Shown here in pieces: positions 32,159 through 43,501 of a stretch of DNA of 64,000 nt; the stretch's first letter is position 1, and each line of letters opens with the position of its first letter. The DNA is from Liquidambar formosana (taxonomy: Eukaryota > Streptophyta > Magnoliopsida > Saxifragales > Altingiaceae): positions 17,178,046 through 17,242,045 of the forward strand of contig CM077824.1 of NCBI GenBank assembly GCA_039720395.1. Direction: 5' to 3'. The position numbers and the translations under genes were made by a program. The notes beneath the pieces were generated by a model that saw only the letters and a list, made by a program, of their open reading frames with translations, made no database searches and was not told the DNA's origin.

Positions 32159-35100
32159 CTACAAGCTGCTATCAGGTAGGCCAAGGTCTTCTTCTTCATG
32201 GATCTCCGCAATGACACCACATTCAAGGTACCAATTCAGGAATGGCACGGTAGCATGGCTAATGGATGAACCCTGGAGTTCTTCAATGGTCGAGTCTTCC
32301 ACGGTGAGGATCATGTCTTGGAACATTTCAGTCATAGCCCCCGCATCAAGGTTCTTTGCCCAGTCTTCCTCTTTCAAGCTTCCATATAGATCTTGGATAG
32401 AGTGGTACCAACTTGTCAAACTTTGAGGATTCGGCCCTTCTGTGAAGTATCTATCACCAAAACTTTTATCTGCCACGGCTGGGTCGGAACTTGGATAAAA
32501 AGTATATGGGATGTACTGCTTTATAGAAGAGTAATGGCGTGATGATTCATTCAGCTCTTTCTCAATGCATTGGACATAATCAAACCCAGATAGCGGTATC
32601 GCTGCTGATTCAGGTTGTATCTCACGTATAGGCACACCTGCGAGTTTCAATTCATAGTCCCCTTGAAGTGTTACTATGGCTCCTTCATAAGGAAACTTCA
32701 CCTTTTGATGGAGTGAAGATGGCACAGCCCCAGCAGGATGGATCCAAGGTCGGCCCAACAACAAGTTGAAACATGACGGCACATCCAACACTTGGAATTC
32801 TACCCTAAATTCAGTGGGTCCCATGATAAGAGGCAAAGTAACTACCCCTATTACTTCTCGGCGGGTGTTGTCATAAGCTCTTACGGTCTGCCCAGATGGC
32901 GTGAAATCAGTGGGTCCCAAACCCAAAACAGTGGCAGTTCGGAGAGGACATACATTCAGTGCGGACCCATTGTCGATAAGAACGGTGGGAACCCTCTTCC
33001 CCATAGTGTCAACGGTCACATAGAGAGCTTGAGAATGGCTCGGCCCGCTTTTAGGTAGGTCTACATCGGTGAACACGATGGTTGAGTTCTTGGGAGTTGG
33101 ATTCACCAAATGTACCAATCCCTCGAGGGATGTGTCAACAGGCACTTGTATCTGATTCAACAGTTTCAACACGGTCTGTCTGTGCTTATGCGAGGCCATG
33201 AGCAAGCCCCAAATAGTAATGTTGGCATTGGTCTTCTTCAGCTGCCTAAGCACTTCATCCTCTTCTTCTTGCAAGCTAGGACGCCTCTGCCCTTCCAAAT
33301 CTTCCAACGGATTTTCAGATTCTAGGTGGGGGGGCTTGAAATGACGACCCCCTCTGGTTATATGGTCCAACTCATCATCGCTAGCCCATATGTCATGGAC
33401 TTCCTCGGAGTCATTCATCAAGTCATCCCATTCTATCATGTCGATGCTCTCCATCTCTGTTGGCAAGTCATCCCAACCTGAAGGGACTATCGGCTCATCT
33501 GATATCGGACTTGGGCTTGAGTACAGCACATAGTAATCATATTTCCCCGACGCTTCACCTAATAGGCCAACCTCAGGATCCCCTGCTTCATATCTTTCTT
33601 TCAGCTCTTGTTGGATAGATTTCTTTGGCAACAACAAAACCTTTTGGTCAATGAGGTCTTGGATGATCTTCTTTAGTATAGAACAAGCCTCGGTGTCATG
33701 GCCGGGTGCACGATGGTATTGGCAATATTGGTGAGGGGTTGATGGTCTTGGCTTTGGTGGAAGTGGCATGATAAGGCTGTTATTGCGGTAAATGGTGAAG
33801 AGACGGGTTAAGGTAATGGGGAGTGGAGTGTATTGTCTTATGGGATGGCGAGGGCGAGAGGATTCAACCCCAATGGCATTTATGGTGTTAGGTGGGGGTG
33901 TGTTGTTGTGTGATGGGAGAGGATTACGGGTGACATTTGGATGGGTTGGTGGTGAAATGACTTGCTTGTCAATGAGGTCTTGGACTTGGTGGCGAAGGCG
34001 AATACAGCGATTGGTGGCATGGCCTTTGGATTGGTGGTACTTGCAGTACTCATTCTCATTGTAGCTCTTGGGTAAGGGATTTGGTGGAGGTCTTGGGTCG
34101 AGTGGCTTCAATAGGTCACGACTTATGAGCTTTTCAAGGACTCTTTCGAGTGGCATGAATAGGTCAGTAAATTGGCGAGGTGGGTTGACATCATTGAGAG
34201 AAAAGGGTTCGATTGGTTGAGTTATGGTGTTGACCTCGGCATTGTTCTTCCCAGTAAAGTTTGTCTTGCGACTCCTCACTTCCTCAGTCTTGATTGTCCC
34301 ATCATTGATAGCATCTTCAACCTGCGTGCCAGCCCCAATGAGAGCTTTGAAATTGGGGAAATAGTGGGCAAATAAGTGCTTGTGGTACACGGGCAGCAGG
34401 TTCTTAACCACTAACTGAATTTGGTCCTCCTCATTCAGCCTATCCGTCATTCTCGACGCCTTTTGTCTCCACCTTGTAATGTAAGCGGAGAAAGTTTCAT
34501 GAGCCCCTTGCTTGGTAGTTTCTAGGTCCCTTCGAGTAACGTCCACCTCTGTGTTATACTTGTAGTGCTTTGAAAACTCATTGCATATGTCTTCCCAAGT
34601 CCGGGTTCTATTCTCATCCAAGGATAAGAACCATTTCAAAGCAGAAGTGGCCAAGGTTTCATGGATCATTTGAGCTAAAAGCTCGTCAGTAGCCCCTCGA
34701 GGGTGCATAGCTCACACGTACATCTTCAAATGAGTCTTAGGGCAACCTGTCCCATCGAACTTTTCTAACTCCGGCATCTTGAATTGTAGTGGAATACGAG
34801 CCGTTGGAAACAGGGATAGAGTCCGCACATCGACCATGTCATCAGCCCTGCGAATCCCTTTTATGGTTCTCTCCAAAGCTTCTACCTTGCTAGCTAACAC
34901 GGAATCACTGCTAGTACCTTTCCCCTGGGCTTCCCCTTCTAGGTTGGTGACCTCAGGTTTCGAGCTACTTTCCCCCCTTGTCTTGGTGTTCTCATTGGAT
35001 TGAGGTCCCTCTTCGGTGCCAGCCCCATGAGGTATACCCGAGGAATAGGCCTTAGAGCCATTTTGTTCAAGATCCGCCATCTTCTGTTGGTTCTCTTGAG

Positions 35101-35278
35101 CCATTTTCAATGCGGTATCGGATGTCTCGGCGGTATGGTCAAGCTTGGCCATGATGGCTTTCAGGCAAGCCTCAAGGTCAAAGTGCCCCTCACTAGTTCT
35201 TTCGTCGGCCATGTCTGTCTGATGGGTAGACTCAACACTCACTAGACGCCCTTGTGGATTGCGGATCCAAGCCAGCAC
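32159..35278 (-). pseudogene. gag: Tat element 1 gag-protease with one internal TGA
   Basis: One reading frame of about 1040 codons broken only by a TGA at 34709-34711, inside the conserved gag string THLKMYV-stop-AMHPRGA. Gag relatives have Arg there, so a CGA to TGA change is likely. Upstream part (188 codons): coiled-coil-prone leader and start of gag. Downstream part (849 codons): gag core (residues 1-140), two zinc-knuckle-like motifs (C222-H225-H230-C235 and C329-H332-H337-C342, spaced differently from CCHC), and an aspartic protease with VLIDNGSALNV at 577-587 and the LLGRPWIH flap partner. DNGS replaces the usual DTG/DSG, a known Tat-type variant. Without readthrough, particle protein would be truncated, so this copy is probably non-autonomous. 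Confidence 0.88.
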
Positions 35279-36068
35279 GTCTATGGATAGAAAAGTTTTA
35301 ACCTTTAGCCTAAGGACTTGTCCTAAACCTCCATATTTTCCTTAATGAACTCGGTCTCTACACCATGTTCAATTAATTCATTCCTTTTATCCAATTACCT
35401 TTACAGGGATCATGGATTAAGGGTATGTTTTAAAGAATAGGGCATAGAGTCCTTCAACTAGGTTTAATTAATCCCCTAGGACTAGCACATCACAAACATA
35501 GCTTTACATCCTATTTCCTTAATTTATTCCTCCTAACCCATGGCCTTAACGAAGGCTAGGGTTTAAAGGTCTATGTTAAGGGCATAAGATATAAAGCCTC
35601 ACACCACAAACACGGCATAGCATCATTACAAACAATTGTGGGTGCATAAAGGTGAGACTGTAGTGTCCTACAAGTCTGTCTATATGGACTAATGATAAGG
35701 GTAGGCTAGGGTCCTTCACTTGCTTGAGCAATCCTTATACCTAACCACATGTGGCATCAGGAACGCCGCGTGGGTCCAGCAGTACGTGATTAACTCATTT
35801 AATATACCCAAGGGCAAGCCCAAGGGTACTAGGCAAGAGAGGTTGATAGCTTTCGCCCCAACACATGGAATCAGGAAAACCAAGGTTGAGACTAGGCCGA
35901 TCGTTGGCAAGGACACATCGAGGGACATCGATCCTAGCATGCAAGAGTTTGCGCACACAATGCAATAAATGAAAGCACACAATCAAGCGGATGCAATGTG
36001 ATTGATTTTAATTAAACATAAGAAATTAACTTAGCCCAATTAAACTTTATAGAGTCTAGCCCACAAAT
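35279..36068 (-). other. Tat element 1 leader between PBS and gag
   Basis: About 790 bp of untranslated leader on the element strand. Short open frames on either strand here have no recognisable domain. It would contain packaging and dimerisation signals, but none can be named from sequence. Confidence 0.6.
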
Positions 36069-36085
36069 CCCCAGTGGAGTCGCCA
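36069..36085 (-). other. Primer-binding site, tRNA-Arg type
   Basis: The minus strand reads tggcgactccactgggg, starting 3 bp inside the 5' LTR boundary (36089). This is complementary to a plant tRNA-Arg 3' end. The tRNA identity is recalled from Ogre/Tat elements rather than computed. Confidence 0.75.
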
Positions 36086-36088
36086 AAC

Positions 36089-38515
36089 TGTGAACCCCGG
36101 AAATTGGGCCCACAAGGGATTGAAAGAAAATGGGGTTTGAAAAAGAAAAAGGAAAGGAGTCGCCGCCTTATTTTTTAAAGGAAACAAGGAAAACCCTAAA
36201 AATAGTTTGTTTTAGGAAAACAATTTGAATGACTCCATAAAAAAGGAAAGGCAAAAACCAATCTTTTGAAAACCAAAGAAATCGGGGATTCGGAGGCTAA
36301 GTTATGACATGGGAAGGTTCTAGGCAAAGCCTATAGGCACCCATGTCACCCTTTCGGTCTCTCAGTTCATTTGGGCTAAATCAAGATCTTTCCATACAAA
36401 AATCCGCAAGTATATCATCACAAGAATTGCATGCATATCATATATTTCATTCATCCATCCATGCATAATAAGCACATAAAAACAGAAAAAGAAAAAGAAG
36501 AAAAGAAAACAAAAATAAACCTAGGATGCTTGGATCCTAGAACGGACTTGAGCCTCACGAAGAGCGCCTACGTACCATGCAACGAAATACATGGATCAAA
36601 GTCCACGTAGTTCGATTAGAACTAAGGTTAAATCCTAATACAAACCTATGGTAAAAACCCTAGGTTTCCTTATTTGATCAAAAGAGAATTGATAGAAAGT
36701 TTGATTTTAGGAAAGAAATCCACAAAATGGAAACTTTAATAAAAACCAGAATTTTGTTGATGAAGGAAACCTCTAATTAAACCATAGGATCATATTAAAA
36801 ATTAACCCTAGATAGGGAGAAGAGAATGAGTTAAGAAGAAAGGTGAATTGGGGCACCTTCAAACCCACTTACCTGAGCGCAATTAGCTCCAAGCATTTAG
36901 CCATTTCAGACATAAGCAGCCCTATTTGCCATAGGACAAATACCACACCTATTTGCACCCTTACAAGTGCTCAAAACCATGCGAAAACACTAACATGCAA
37001 ATCTGGACAGAATAGTATTATGACCTAAAATCATCCACTAAGCATGCCAATAGCAAAAACAGCGAACAATAATAAGTCCTAACATATTCCTAGAACCATA
37101 TCATGCATAAAAACCCTAGAACATACTAATATGCATGCAAAACTATCATGTTTACTCTATATGCAAGACATATACAGCAAACACGAAGAAAAACCAAATA
37201 AAAAAGTCTACTTTATCATGCTATATGAAAACAAACACAAAACAATGACTCTAAAACCCTATACTCACAAATATGCTTAAAAACTCACAAGACATACTTT
37301 AATCATGCTAAAACCAAACTAAACAGAAATTAAATCATGCATATTAACTAACTAAAGCAATATAACATGATGAAAATCCTAACTCTAACATGCAATGACA
37401 CTAATCCTAGCACAAGGACAAACAGGAGCACAAGAATCATAACTATGCATTGAAAACCTAAGGACAGCCCTAAAGCATGCTAAACAGTAGATAAAAAATA
37501 GATATTCCATGTATATTAACTAGCTAGAGTGTTAATATATGATAAAAAAGTTACCTTTAACATGCAATAAGCCTAACCCATATGAAAACCTAGTTTAAGC
37601 TTGAATAGAGAAGGAGAATACTTTAGGAAGGGCCTTCCTTGTGTTTGTAATTGTTCGTGGCTCCTCAGGTCTTTAGAGTGAATCAAACCAACACGAATCC
37701 TCCTCTTTGTCAAAGTGGTATCATAGCAAAGAGATCAAAACTCACTCAACTTTGAAAAGAAATAGAAAACAAAAAGAGAACAAGAGAAAAGAAAAGTGAT
37801 TTTCGTCACTTCGCAGCAGCAGCAACTTCAATCGCGTTTTTGGGTATGAAAACGTTGGATTTGGACAAAGCTTGTGAAATACAAAGTTGTAGAGAATTGA
37901 ATTATCTTTCTAACAAGACCAATTTCATCAAATTCTGACTTCGGATGAAAACGTTATGATTAAAATACGACTGCTGGTTTTTAGAAAATCTGCTGCTGAA
38001 TTATGACGAATTTCACTCCCTCCAAACCCTCTTCTCCTCTCCCTTGTTTAAAGACATTAAGAGAGTATTTATAGCTGAAATCTGGAGTTTCCCTTTCCTT
38101 CCTGGACTAGGTTTCTTTGGAGAATAATCAAAAGGTATTTTATAATGATAAAAGACTTCTAATCTGAATAGGAAAAGGAAATTGTCTTTTATAAAAATTG
38201 GGAGACTGACCGCTAACACGCATGCACATGTATCGTATGTGCGTACACACACTCATCACATACGTACACGTGTTAGTGTCATGATAAAAATGGCTAATTT
38301 AATAAAATAATTTTCTTTTCATTTTAACCAAAAATCTCATGCTGTGATTCGCACTAATTCTTCAAGGATAATCCGTAAATAACCACACTAAACTCATCAT
38401 CAGGGCCACGGGACTTAAGTACCTCATATGCATCCATATGAACTCCAATTGACAATTTGGAGATCATTCCAAGGTCAAATGAAAAGTTTGGGACTTAAAA
38501 GACGATTATGCCCCT
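36089..38515 (-). repeat. Tat element 1, 5' LTR, larger part
   Basis: Nearly identical to 22039-24470. It is interrupted at 38515/38516 by Tat element 2 and resumes at 50756-50930. A TATA box is present on the minus strand (complement of tatttata, 38066-38073). The promoter lies on the gag side of the insertion point, so the LTR promoter itself is intact even though U3 has been split. Confidence 0.95.
38066..38073 (-). promoter_or_regulatory. TATA box of the Tat element 1 5' LTR
   Basis: The minus strand reads gcTATAAATActctc, the same as in the 3' LTR. Transcription would run toward gag at 35278. Element 2 inserted about 440 bp upstream, inside U3. Confidence 0.55.
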
Positions 38516-39600
38516 TGTTTGTGGGAGAAGTCGACGTGGAGTCAACAGAGCCCACGTGGGTCGTATTCGAGGAGGTCAGCCACGTATGATGGTGAGACAG
38601 ATGGAGGGATCCAAGTGGAGGAGAGAGAGAAGCGATCTGGGGTAGCTTTAGGAGTGGGAGATAGGCAGGGAGAGAGTCGACCTAGTGGGGTGCGACTCGC
38701 GTTTGGAGAGGCTTCAGTCCAAATGAAGCCTTTTTGGAGAATCCCCTCAATCAAGGCAGAGATTCCTTGGTTGCTGGTGTTGTTGGTGAGGGGATTGAAT
38801 TGACCTTAAATGAGGCCAAACGGGACCTTTTTATAGGGCTAAAAAGGGTCTGGTTAAGTCGTTGGTCGCAGGTGACAGTCAGACTTAGGGCGATGGGTAG
38901 CAGACCTATGCTCTGCCAAGTAGGTCGGCTACCTTACCCTGTTCCTGAGCTGACACCCATACCAATCAGGCTTTATGTTTGTACGAGGTATGGTTTTGAC
39001 CTGCTAGCTGTCCCATCACCTTTTGAGGTTGTTGCTGTGTCTTGTCACTTCCCAGCTGTTCCCAGATCGACTATGGAGGTGCAATTCCCGATGCCATGGG
39101 TGCGACCTCCTTAGAGAGCCTTCTCTCCATCCACCAAGCCAAGATCCTCCAAATGTCCCAAGTGCTAAGGGAAGCTAAGGTCGAGCGACCTTGCTTGAGG
39201 GTCAAGCTCGCAATCGAGCCCCCTGGGCTTTGCCTCGACCCAGGCTAGTTGTTGAACTAGGACCGTACCTTCGAGGGGGATCAAGTAGATCGCCGACCTC
39301 GACTCCCATCACGCGATGTGACAGGCATCCGACTCGAAGAGGGCACGAAGACCCACCTCGAGATGGTCCGGGCATCCTCGATAATGAGGGCGTCCCTCCG
39401 GAGAGGGGCATCCTCGATGAGCTGTGACGTACTCACCGAGGGTATGTCGATGTGGGCGGCAAGGCCATCCTGAGTGGGATTGTCCAAACGGTGCCATCTA
39501 GGCGACTGAGGTGGCGGGATAAGTCAAACCTTGTTGGTCAACTCTCCACGTGGCGAGGCACGATTGGTTTGACGTGGCAGCGTGTTTTGGGGTATCAACA
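38516..39600 (-). repeat. Tat element 2, 3' LTR
   Basis: On the minus strand it starts TGTTGATACCCC and ends CCCACAAACA. It contains the TATA-like cctataaaaagg (minus strand, about 38828-38835). Small open frames inside it repeat in the other LTR and are not genes. Confidence 0.95.
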
Positions 39601-39612
39601 TTTGCCCCCATG
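39601..39612 (-). other. Polypurine tract of Tat element 2
   Basis: The minus strand reads catgggggcaaa directly before the 3' LTR start, the expected plus-strand primer. 39613-39925 then holds no gene but lies upstream of the antisense transcription unit. Confidence 0.65.
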
Positions 39613-39925
39613 CTTGCGCGTGAGCTGCAAGTGCGGGTCGCGTGCGAGCATGCACGTGCCGGGTAAATGAGAGCAACATCAGTCCAAGTACAATTCTTTT
39701 GCAGAAGTTGTACCATCACATCGATTCGGCAATAGGTATGGATTCGTCTCTTTTAATCAACATTTAATGTCTATGACCGACGTGGTCCTTTAATTGCCCA
39801 ACACGTTGACGTGTCGATCATCGAGGCGTCGAGATGATTTGTCGCATTTAATGCGACGGGATGTGAAGCGACATATCTGCAGGACGCGCCTCTTCGCATT
39901 CGAGGTAATGATGATCCTCTCTTCC

Positions 39926-39934
39926 TATAAATAG
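39926..39934 (+). promoter_or_regulatory. TATA box of the antisense PMD gene
   Basis: cttccTATAAATAGag lies 110 bp before the ATG at 40036, followed by a CT-rich stretch (39961-40020) typical of plant initiator or 5'-UTR sequence. It is oriented toward the antisense gene and away from the LTR promoter. Confidence 0.6.
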
Positions 39935-40035
39935 AGTCCTTAGTCTCTGGGAGGAGTCTTCTTACTTCTGTCTCTCTTTTCCCTTCCTTTACTTTTCCAA
40001 CTCTCTCGGTCATTTTTTCAAACACTTTGAGAATC

Positions 40036-41784
40036 ATGCCATCTTTGCTAAGCTACAAGGATGGGTCGGTCCCAAAGACCCCCCCATTGGATGAGTGGAG
40101 GAGGACACCGCTGGTGGATGATGTCTTCTGGAGGATGGTGGACAAGGGCAAGACTACCCTGGTCGCTCCTGTAGGCCACGAGTTTGTATCCCCTCGGGAC
40201 GACGTGCCAGTTGATGATGGGGTTCCCGTCTCAGGCGACGCGATCCTTCGTTTTCGCCTGGAGAGGGGAGACTGCCCTGAGTCGGATATCTTGTATGCCT
40301 CCCATTCTCAGGTGGGAACAGGTTGGCAAGACTGGGTGATTTCCTTGCTCGCATCTGTCGATGTGAAACAGAAATTAGCTGATGCCGGCGTAGCCAATGC
40401 AGTTCGTATGAGTGGGAACAGCGCCTTAGCCAGGGATAAGAAGTGTTTGGCCTATTTGATATCCAGATGGTGTGTTACGACCCATACTTTCATAGCGGCC
40501 TGGGGGGAATTTACCCCGACTTTAGAGGATGCAGTAGTCTTGACTCGGTTGGAACCCTTTGGGGAAGAAGACTTATTCCAAATTACTTTAGATAAGGAAG
40601 AGAAGGAAGTTGAGGAATTTTTGAAGGAGGCCTTGGCGACTTCCGCCAAATTGAGATCGGTTCATGGCAAAAAGGGGGGCGACCCAGCCCGCAAGGCCAA
40701 CTTTGCGAGTTGGATTCGCCTGTGGTGGAAGGACTATCCCAAGAAACCTGGTGGGAAACCTGTGAATGGGTCGTACTTCAGCCACAAATATAGTCTTGAA
40801 GCTTTCCTCAGCTACTGGCTGAGTCGGTATGTCCTTGAGGGTTCTCCGGAGGATGGCATAAATGCCGCTGTTTTCCCCATTGCAATCAAGATTGCCAAAG
40901 GCCAGCAGTTCGCCTTAGCCCCCGTGTTCTTAGGGTCGCTTTATCGTCGGCTTGATCTTCTCAAAGCCGATTTTGAAAGGTCGATGGGTCGGTATAATAT
41001 TAACACCTTCGCTTCAGCCTCTTTCCTGCAAATGTTCCTTTATGAACGATTCAGGGGTTTTGGTCCAGCGCTGACCGTCTTTGCTGCAGTGAGGGATGAG
41101 ACGCGGATAGTTGGGGGTAGAGAGGTGGTTGTTAAAGTCCCCCAGGAGATGCCTCGAGCCTGGAGGTGGAAAAAGGCATCTCCCCGCCGCTTCTGTGATT
41201 TCATAGATGATGAGTCGCTGTTCGAGTTCCGCGCTTACACCGATCGACCCACTGCTGTGAACTACAGGGAATTTTTTGTAGAGAAAAGAACTTTATGGAA
41301 TCTGAATCGTGATGAGTTCATAGAGACTTATTGTCGTATCTTCGCTGCTGCAAATGCCTCACATTTGCCAGCCATGCATGATGGAGTTAAACAGGTCGCC
41401 CTGTACAGCCCCACTAGAGTATTACGCCAATTTGGCTATGACCAGGGGACCCCTACTCTCCCCATTGGTGACCCTACACCTGATGAAGTGTCTCAGCTGT
41501 TTCTTTTGGTTAACTTTACCCGCCTTTGTTCAGTTGGAGAGGTCGATCTTCCCGGCATGGATCGAGTTGGGCTATATAGTGAGGAGGGACTTAAGTTCTG
41601 GACTAGATCGATACAGATTCTCAGGGACTTCATCAAGTCTAAACCACAGCAATGCCCCGTTCAGGATATTTATAAAGGGGATTACTCCCTTCGGATCGCC
41701 GCTAAATCGACCTTAACCAAAAGAAAGGCCGTCGATCCTGCCCCTCAAAAGTCCTCTAAGCCGAAAAAGAAAAAGATTGGCGAG
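40036..41784 (+). CDS. Antisense plant-mobile-domain protein, exon 1
   Basis: An open 583-codon exon on the strand opposite to gag-pol. Start: the ATG at 40036, the first after the TATA box. The PMD signature is clear: CLAYLISRWCVTTHTFIAAW, then GEFTPTLEDAVVLTRLEPFG, and about 110 residues later SLEAFLSYWLSRYVLEGSPE, DGINAAVFPIAIKIAKG and FALAPVFLGSLYRRLD. Plant PMD proteins (MAIN/MAIL1 type) act in the nucleus in silencing of transposons, and PMDs are also known inside gypsy and MULE elements. The end is lysine-rich (KPKKKK), possibly a nuclear localisation signal. A donor site, gag|gtatac at 41784/41785, precedes a 68-bp candidate intron. No stop or frameshift in 1.75 kb, while the sense pol is badly broken. 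Confidence 0.85.
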
Positions 41785-41852
41785 GTATACACATTCCCCT
41801 TTTTTTTTGCATGTAAGGTGAGCCAACTTTTCTTAACATATTTTATCTACAG

Positions 41853-42452
41853 GGTTCATCTCGCCAAGTCATAGCAGACGAGGAGGAGGAAACCGCTGAA
41901 GTTGGTTTAGTGAGGAAACCCCATGGTGCTGAGGCTAGTGAGGGCCAGGGGGATACCGCTGACGCCGACCCTCTAGGCGAGGTATGCCATGGTAAAGGCA
42001 AGGTGATGAGCGTACTCGTTGAAGTGTTAGCCTCTAATGCGATGATCCCTGTTCCTTGTTTTCAGGAGCTCCCAGAACCTGTAGATGAGGGTGAGGGCGA
42101 TGTGGAGGGCGAGATCCTAGCAGGCGAAGGCCAAGGTAGCCCAGTTCATACCCCCGTCCGTGAGGTGGAGAAAGAAATTGAGAGAGAAATCAGCACCGAC
42201 GCTGATCTGACGGTACCTCGACACTTGGGCAAGGTAGAAGAGGATGAGACAGATGAGTTCGCAGAAGAAGATGCAGAAGATGAGGGAGGCGAGACCGATG
42301 TTCCCGAGGGTGGAACTCTTGAGGTAGTCCCAAAGGGAACTCGCGATATTTTGCAAGTTTCTTCGGATACTGACGATGATAGGGACGATGCCCTTCTCGC
42401 TTCAATTCAGCAGAATGTCCAAGTTCAGGGCAACCATCCGCCTCTGTTGTAG
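41853..42452 (+). CDS. Antisense PMD gene, acidic middle region
   Basis: Begins after a probable 68-bp intron (41785-41852, GT...ctacag) in the same phase as exon 1. A second possible intron (about 41980-42064, gtatgc...ttttcag) is a multiple of three and would not change the frame. The product is strongly acidic (runs such as EEDETDEFAEEDAEDEGGE), suggesting a disordered linker. It ends at a stop at 42452. An alternative frame, shifted by one base near 42430, stays open for another 27 codons up to a GT at 42530, so a small indel or a different splice may have ended the protein early. Confidence 0.6.
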   Translation, partial: GSSRQVIADEEEETAEVGLVRKPHGAEASEGQGDTADADPLGEVCHGKGKVMSVLVEVLASNAMIPVPCFQELPEPVDEGEGDVEGEILAGEGQGSPVHTPVREVEKEIEREISTDADLTVPRHLGKVEEDETDEFAEEDAEDEGGETDVPEGGTLEVVPKGTRDILQVSSDTDDDRDDALLASIQQNVQVQGNHPPLL

Positions 42453-42633
42453 GCAAAGGCAAAGCCCCAGTATTCTCTGAGTCAGGTGCTGAAGATGCTC
42501 AAGCGACCCTAGACCCCCCTTCCTGCTGGTACAAATTATTATATATATTTTTTTATATTTCCTTCCTTCTTTTATAGTACTTTGCTGTTATCAGACCCCC
42601 CCCTTTTTTGTAGCTCGCCACGCATCGGTCTAG

Positions 42634-43191
42634 GTTGACCTTAGCGTTCCTAAGTCACATCCAGGAGGCAAGCGCCGAAAAGACTCAAGGCTGGATGGGA
42701 TGGAGCAGGTCGAAGGATTTTGGGTGAAAGTTGAAAAGGCTCCGCTGCTACGGGCCATCTTCACCAAATATGGCAATATCGCACAAGGCTGCGAGCTCCT
42801 CTCCTTTAGTATGAAGTGTCAATGTATAAACTATTTGATTTTCATTGTTGAGACACTCCAGGCCGAGAAGCCTGAGTCGCTTACTGGAGAGGACGTCGAG
42901 ACCATAGAAGATGGGTTGAAGGATTTGGCCCGCTGTGGTTTTCAAGTGGACTGGTTGGATGCACGAGTTGCTCCTTTTCGCCCTCTCTTCAAGTTTTTGG
43001 ATGCCCATATGGAATCTCAGGAAGTAGCAGCTGATTTAAAGGATCTCCGGGAACAGCGTGCAACTCTGGAGGCTCGTATTACTGATTTGGAGGGGAAGCT
43101 AAAATCGCTTACGGCCCAGATGGTAGCTGCTCGAGCTCAAGTTCCCGAGAGTCTGGATATTGACGCCGTGATGGCCCCAGATATCGTCTGA
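42634..43191 (+). CDS. Antisense PMD gene, C-terminal exon with coiled coil
   Basis: An open frame from just after a stop at 42631 (ATG at 42700) to 43191. It reads FWVKVEKAPLLRAIFTKYG then NIAQGCELLS, a type of short helical domain seen downstream of PMDs in plant proteins, and later a heptad-like coiled coil (about residues 105-150 from the ATG: LKDLREQRATLEARITDLEG). It is separated from the acidic region by a T-rich stretch (42531-42630) with a GT and several AG sites, typical of a plant intron. The exact splice phase does not resolve by eye. It ends 310 bp before the convergent pol stop. Confidence 0.6.
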   Translation, partial: VDLSVPKSHPGGKRRKDSRLDGMEQVEGFWVKVEKAPLLRAIFTKYGNIAQGCELLSFSMKCQCINYLIFIVETLQAEKPESLTGEDVETIEDGLKDLARCGFQVDWLDARVAPFRPLFKFLDAHMESQEVAADLKDLREQRATLEARITDLEGKLKSLTAQMVAARAQVPESLDIDAVMAPDIV

Positions 43192-43501
43192 TGTTTCCTT
43201 GTTTTTTTTTTTCTGGACACATGATTTTTGTAATTTTTTTGAAGTAGGAAGAAGATGGATATTGCAAGGTTATGATTTTTTGTTGTTGTTGGGTTAATAC
43301 AGATGTATCTTTTTGTTGGGGCGGTGCCTTTTATAGTAACTGTAACTTTTGAACTTAATGAATGGAAATGTCATCTTCTTTTGCACATGAATTCTGAGTA
43401 CAAAATCTATTCATTCCCCGTGAATTCTTCTGACATCGATAATTCAAAAGGAATCAAAAGATATCTTGCAAAAATGACAAAATAGTACTAAGTCGACTTC
43501 A
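43192..43501. other. Convergent spacer between antisense gene and pol 2
   Basis: The plus-strand gene and the minus-strand pol end tail to tail here. It contains T-rich and TTGTTG stretches. A short open frame (43303-43485) has no recognisable domain. It probably holds the 3' UTRs of both transcripts. Confidence 0.55.

Noticed and set aside
38519..39487. Several overlapping frames of 60-126 codons, repeated at 49558-50647
   Set aside because: These are LTR sequences of Tat element 2. Frames overlap on both strands in GC-rich DNA and show no domain.
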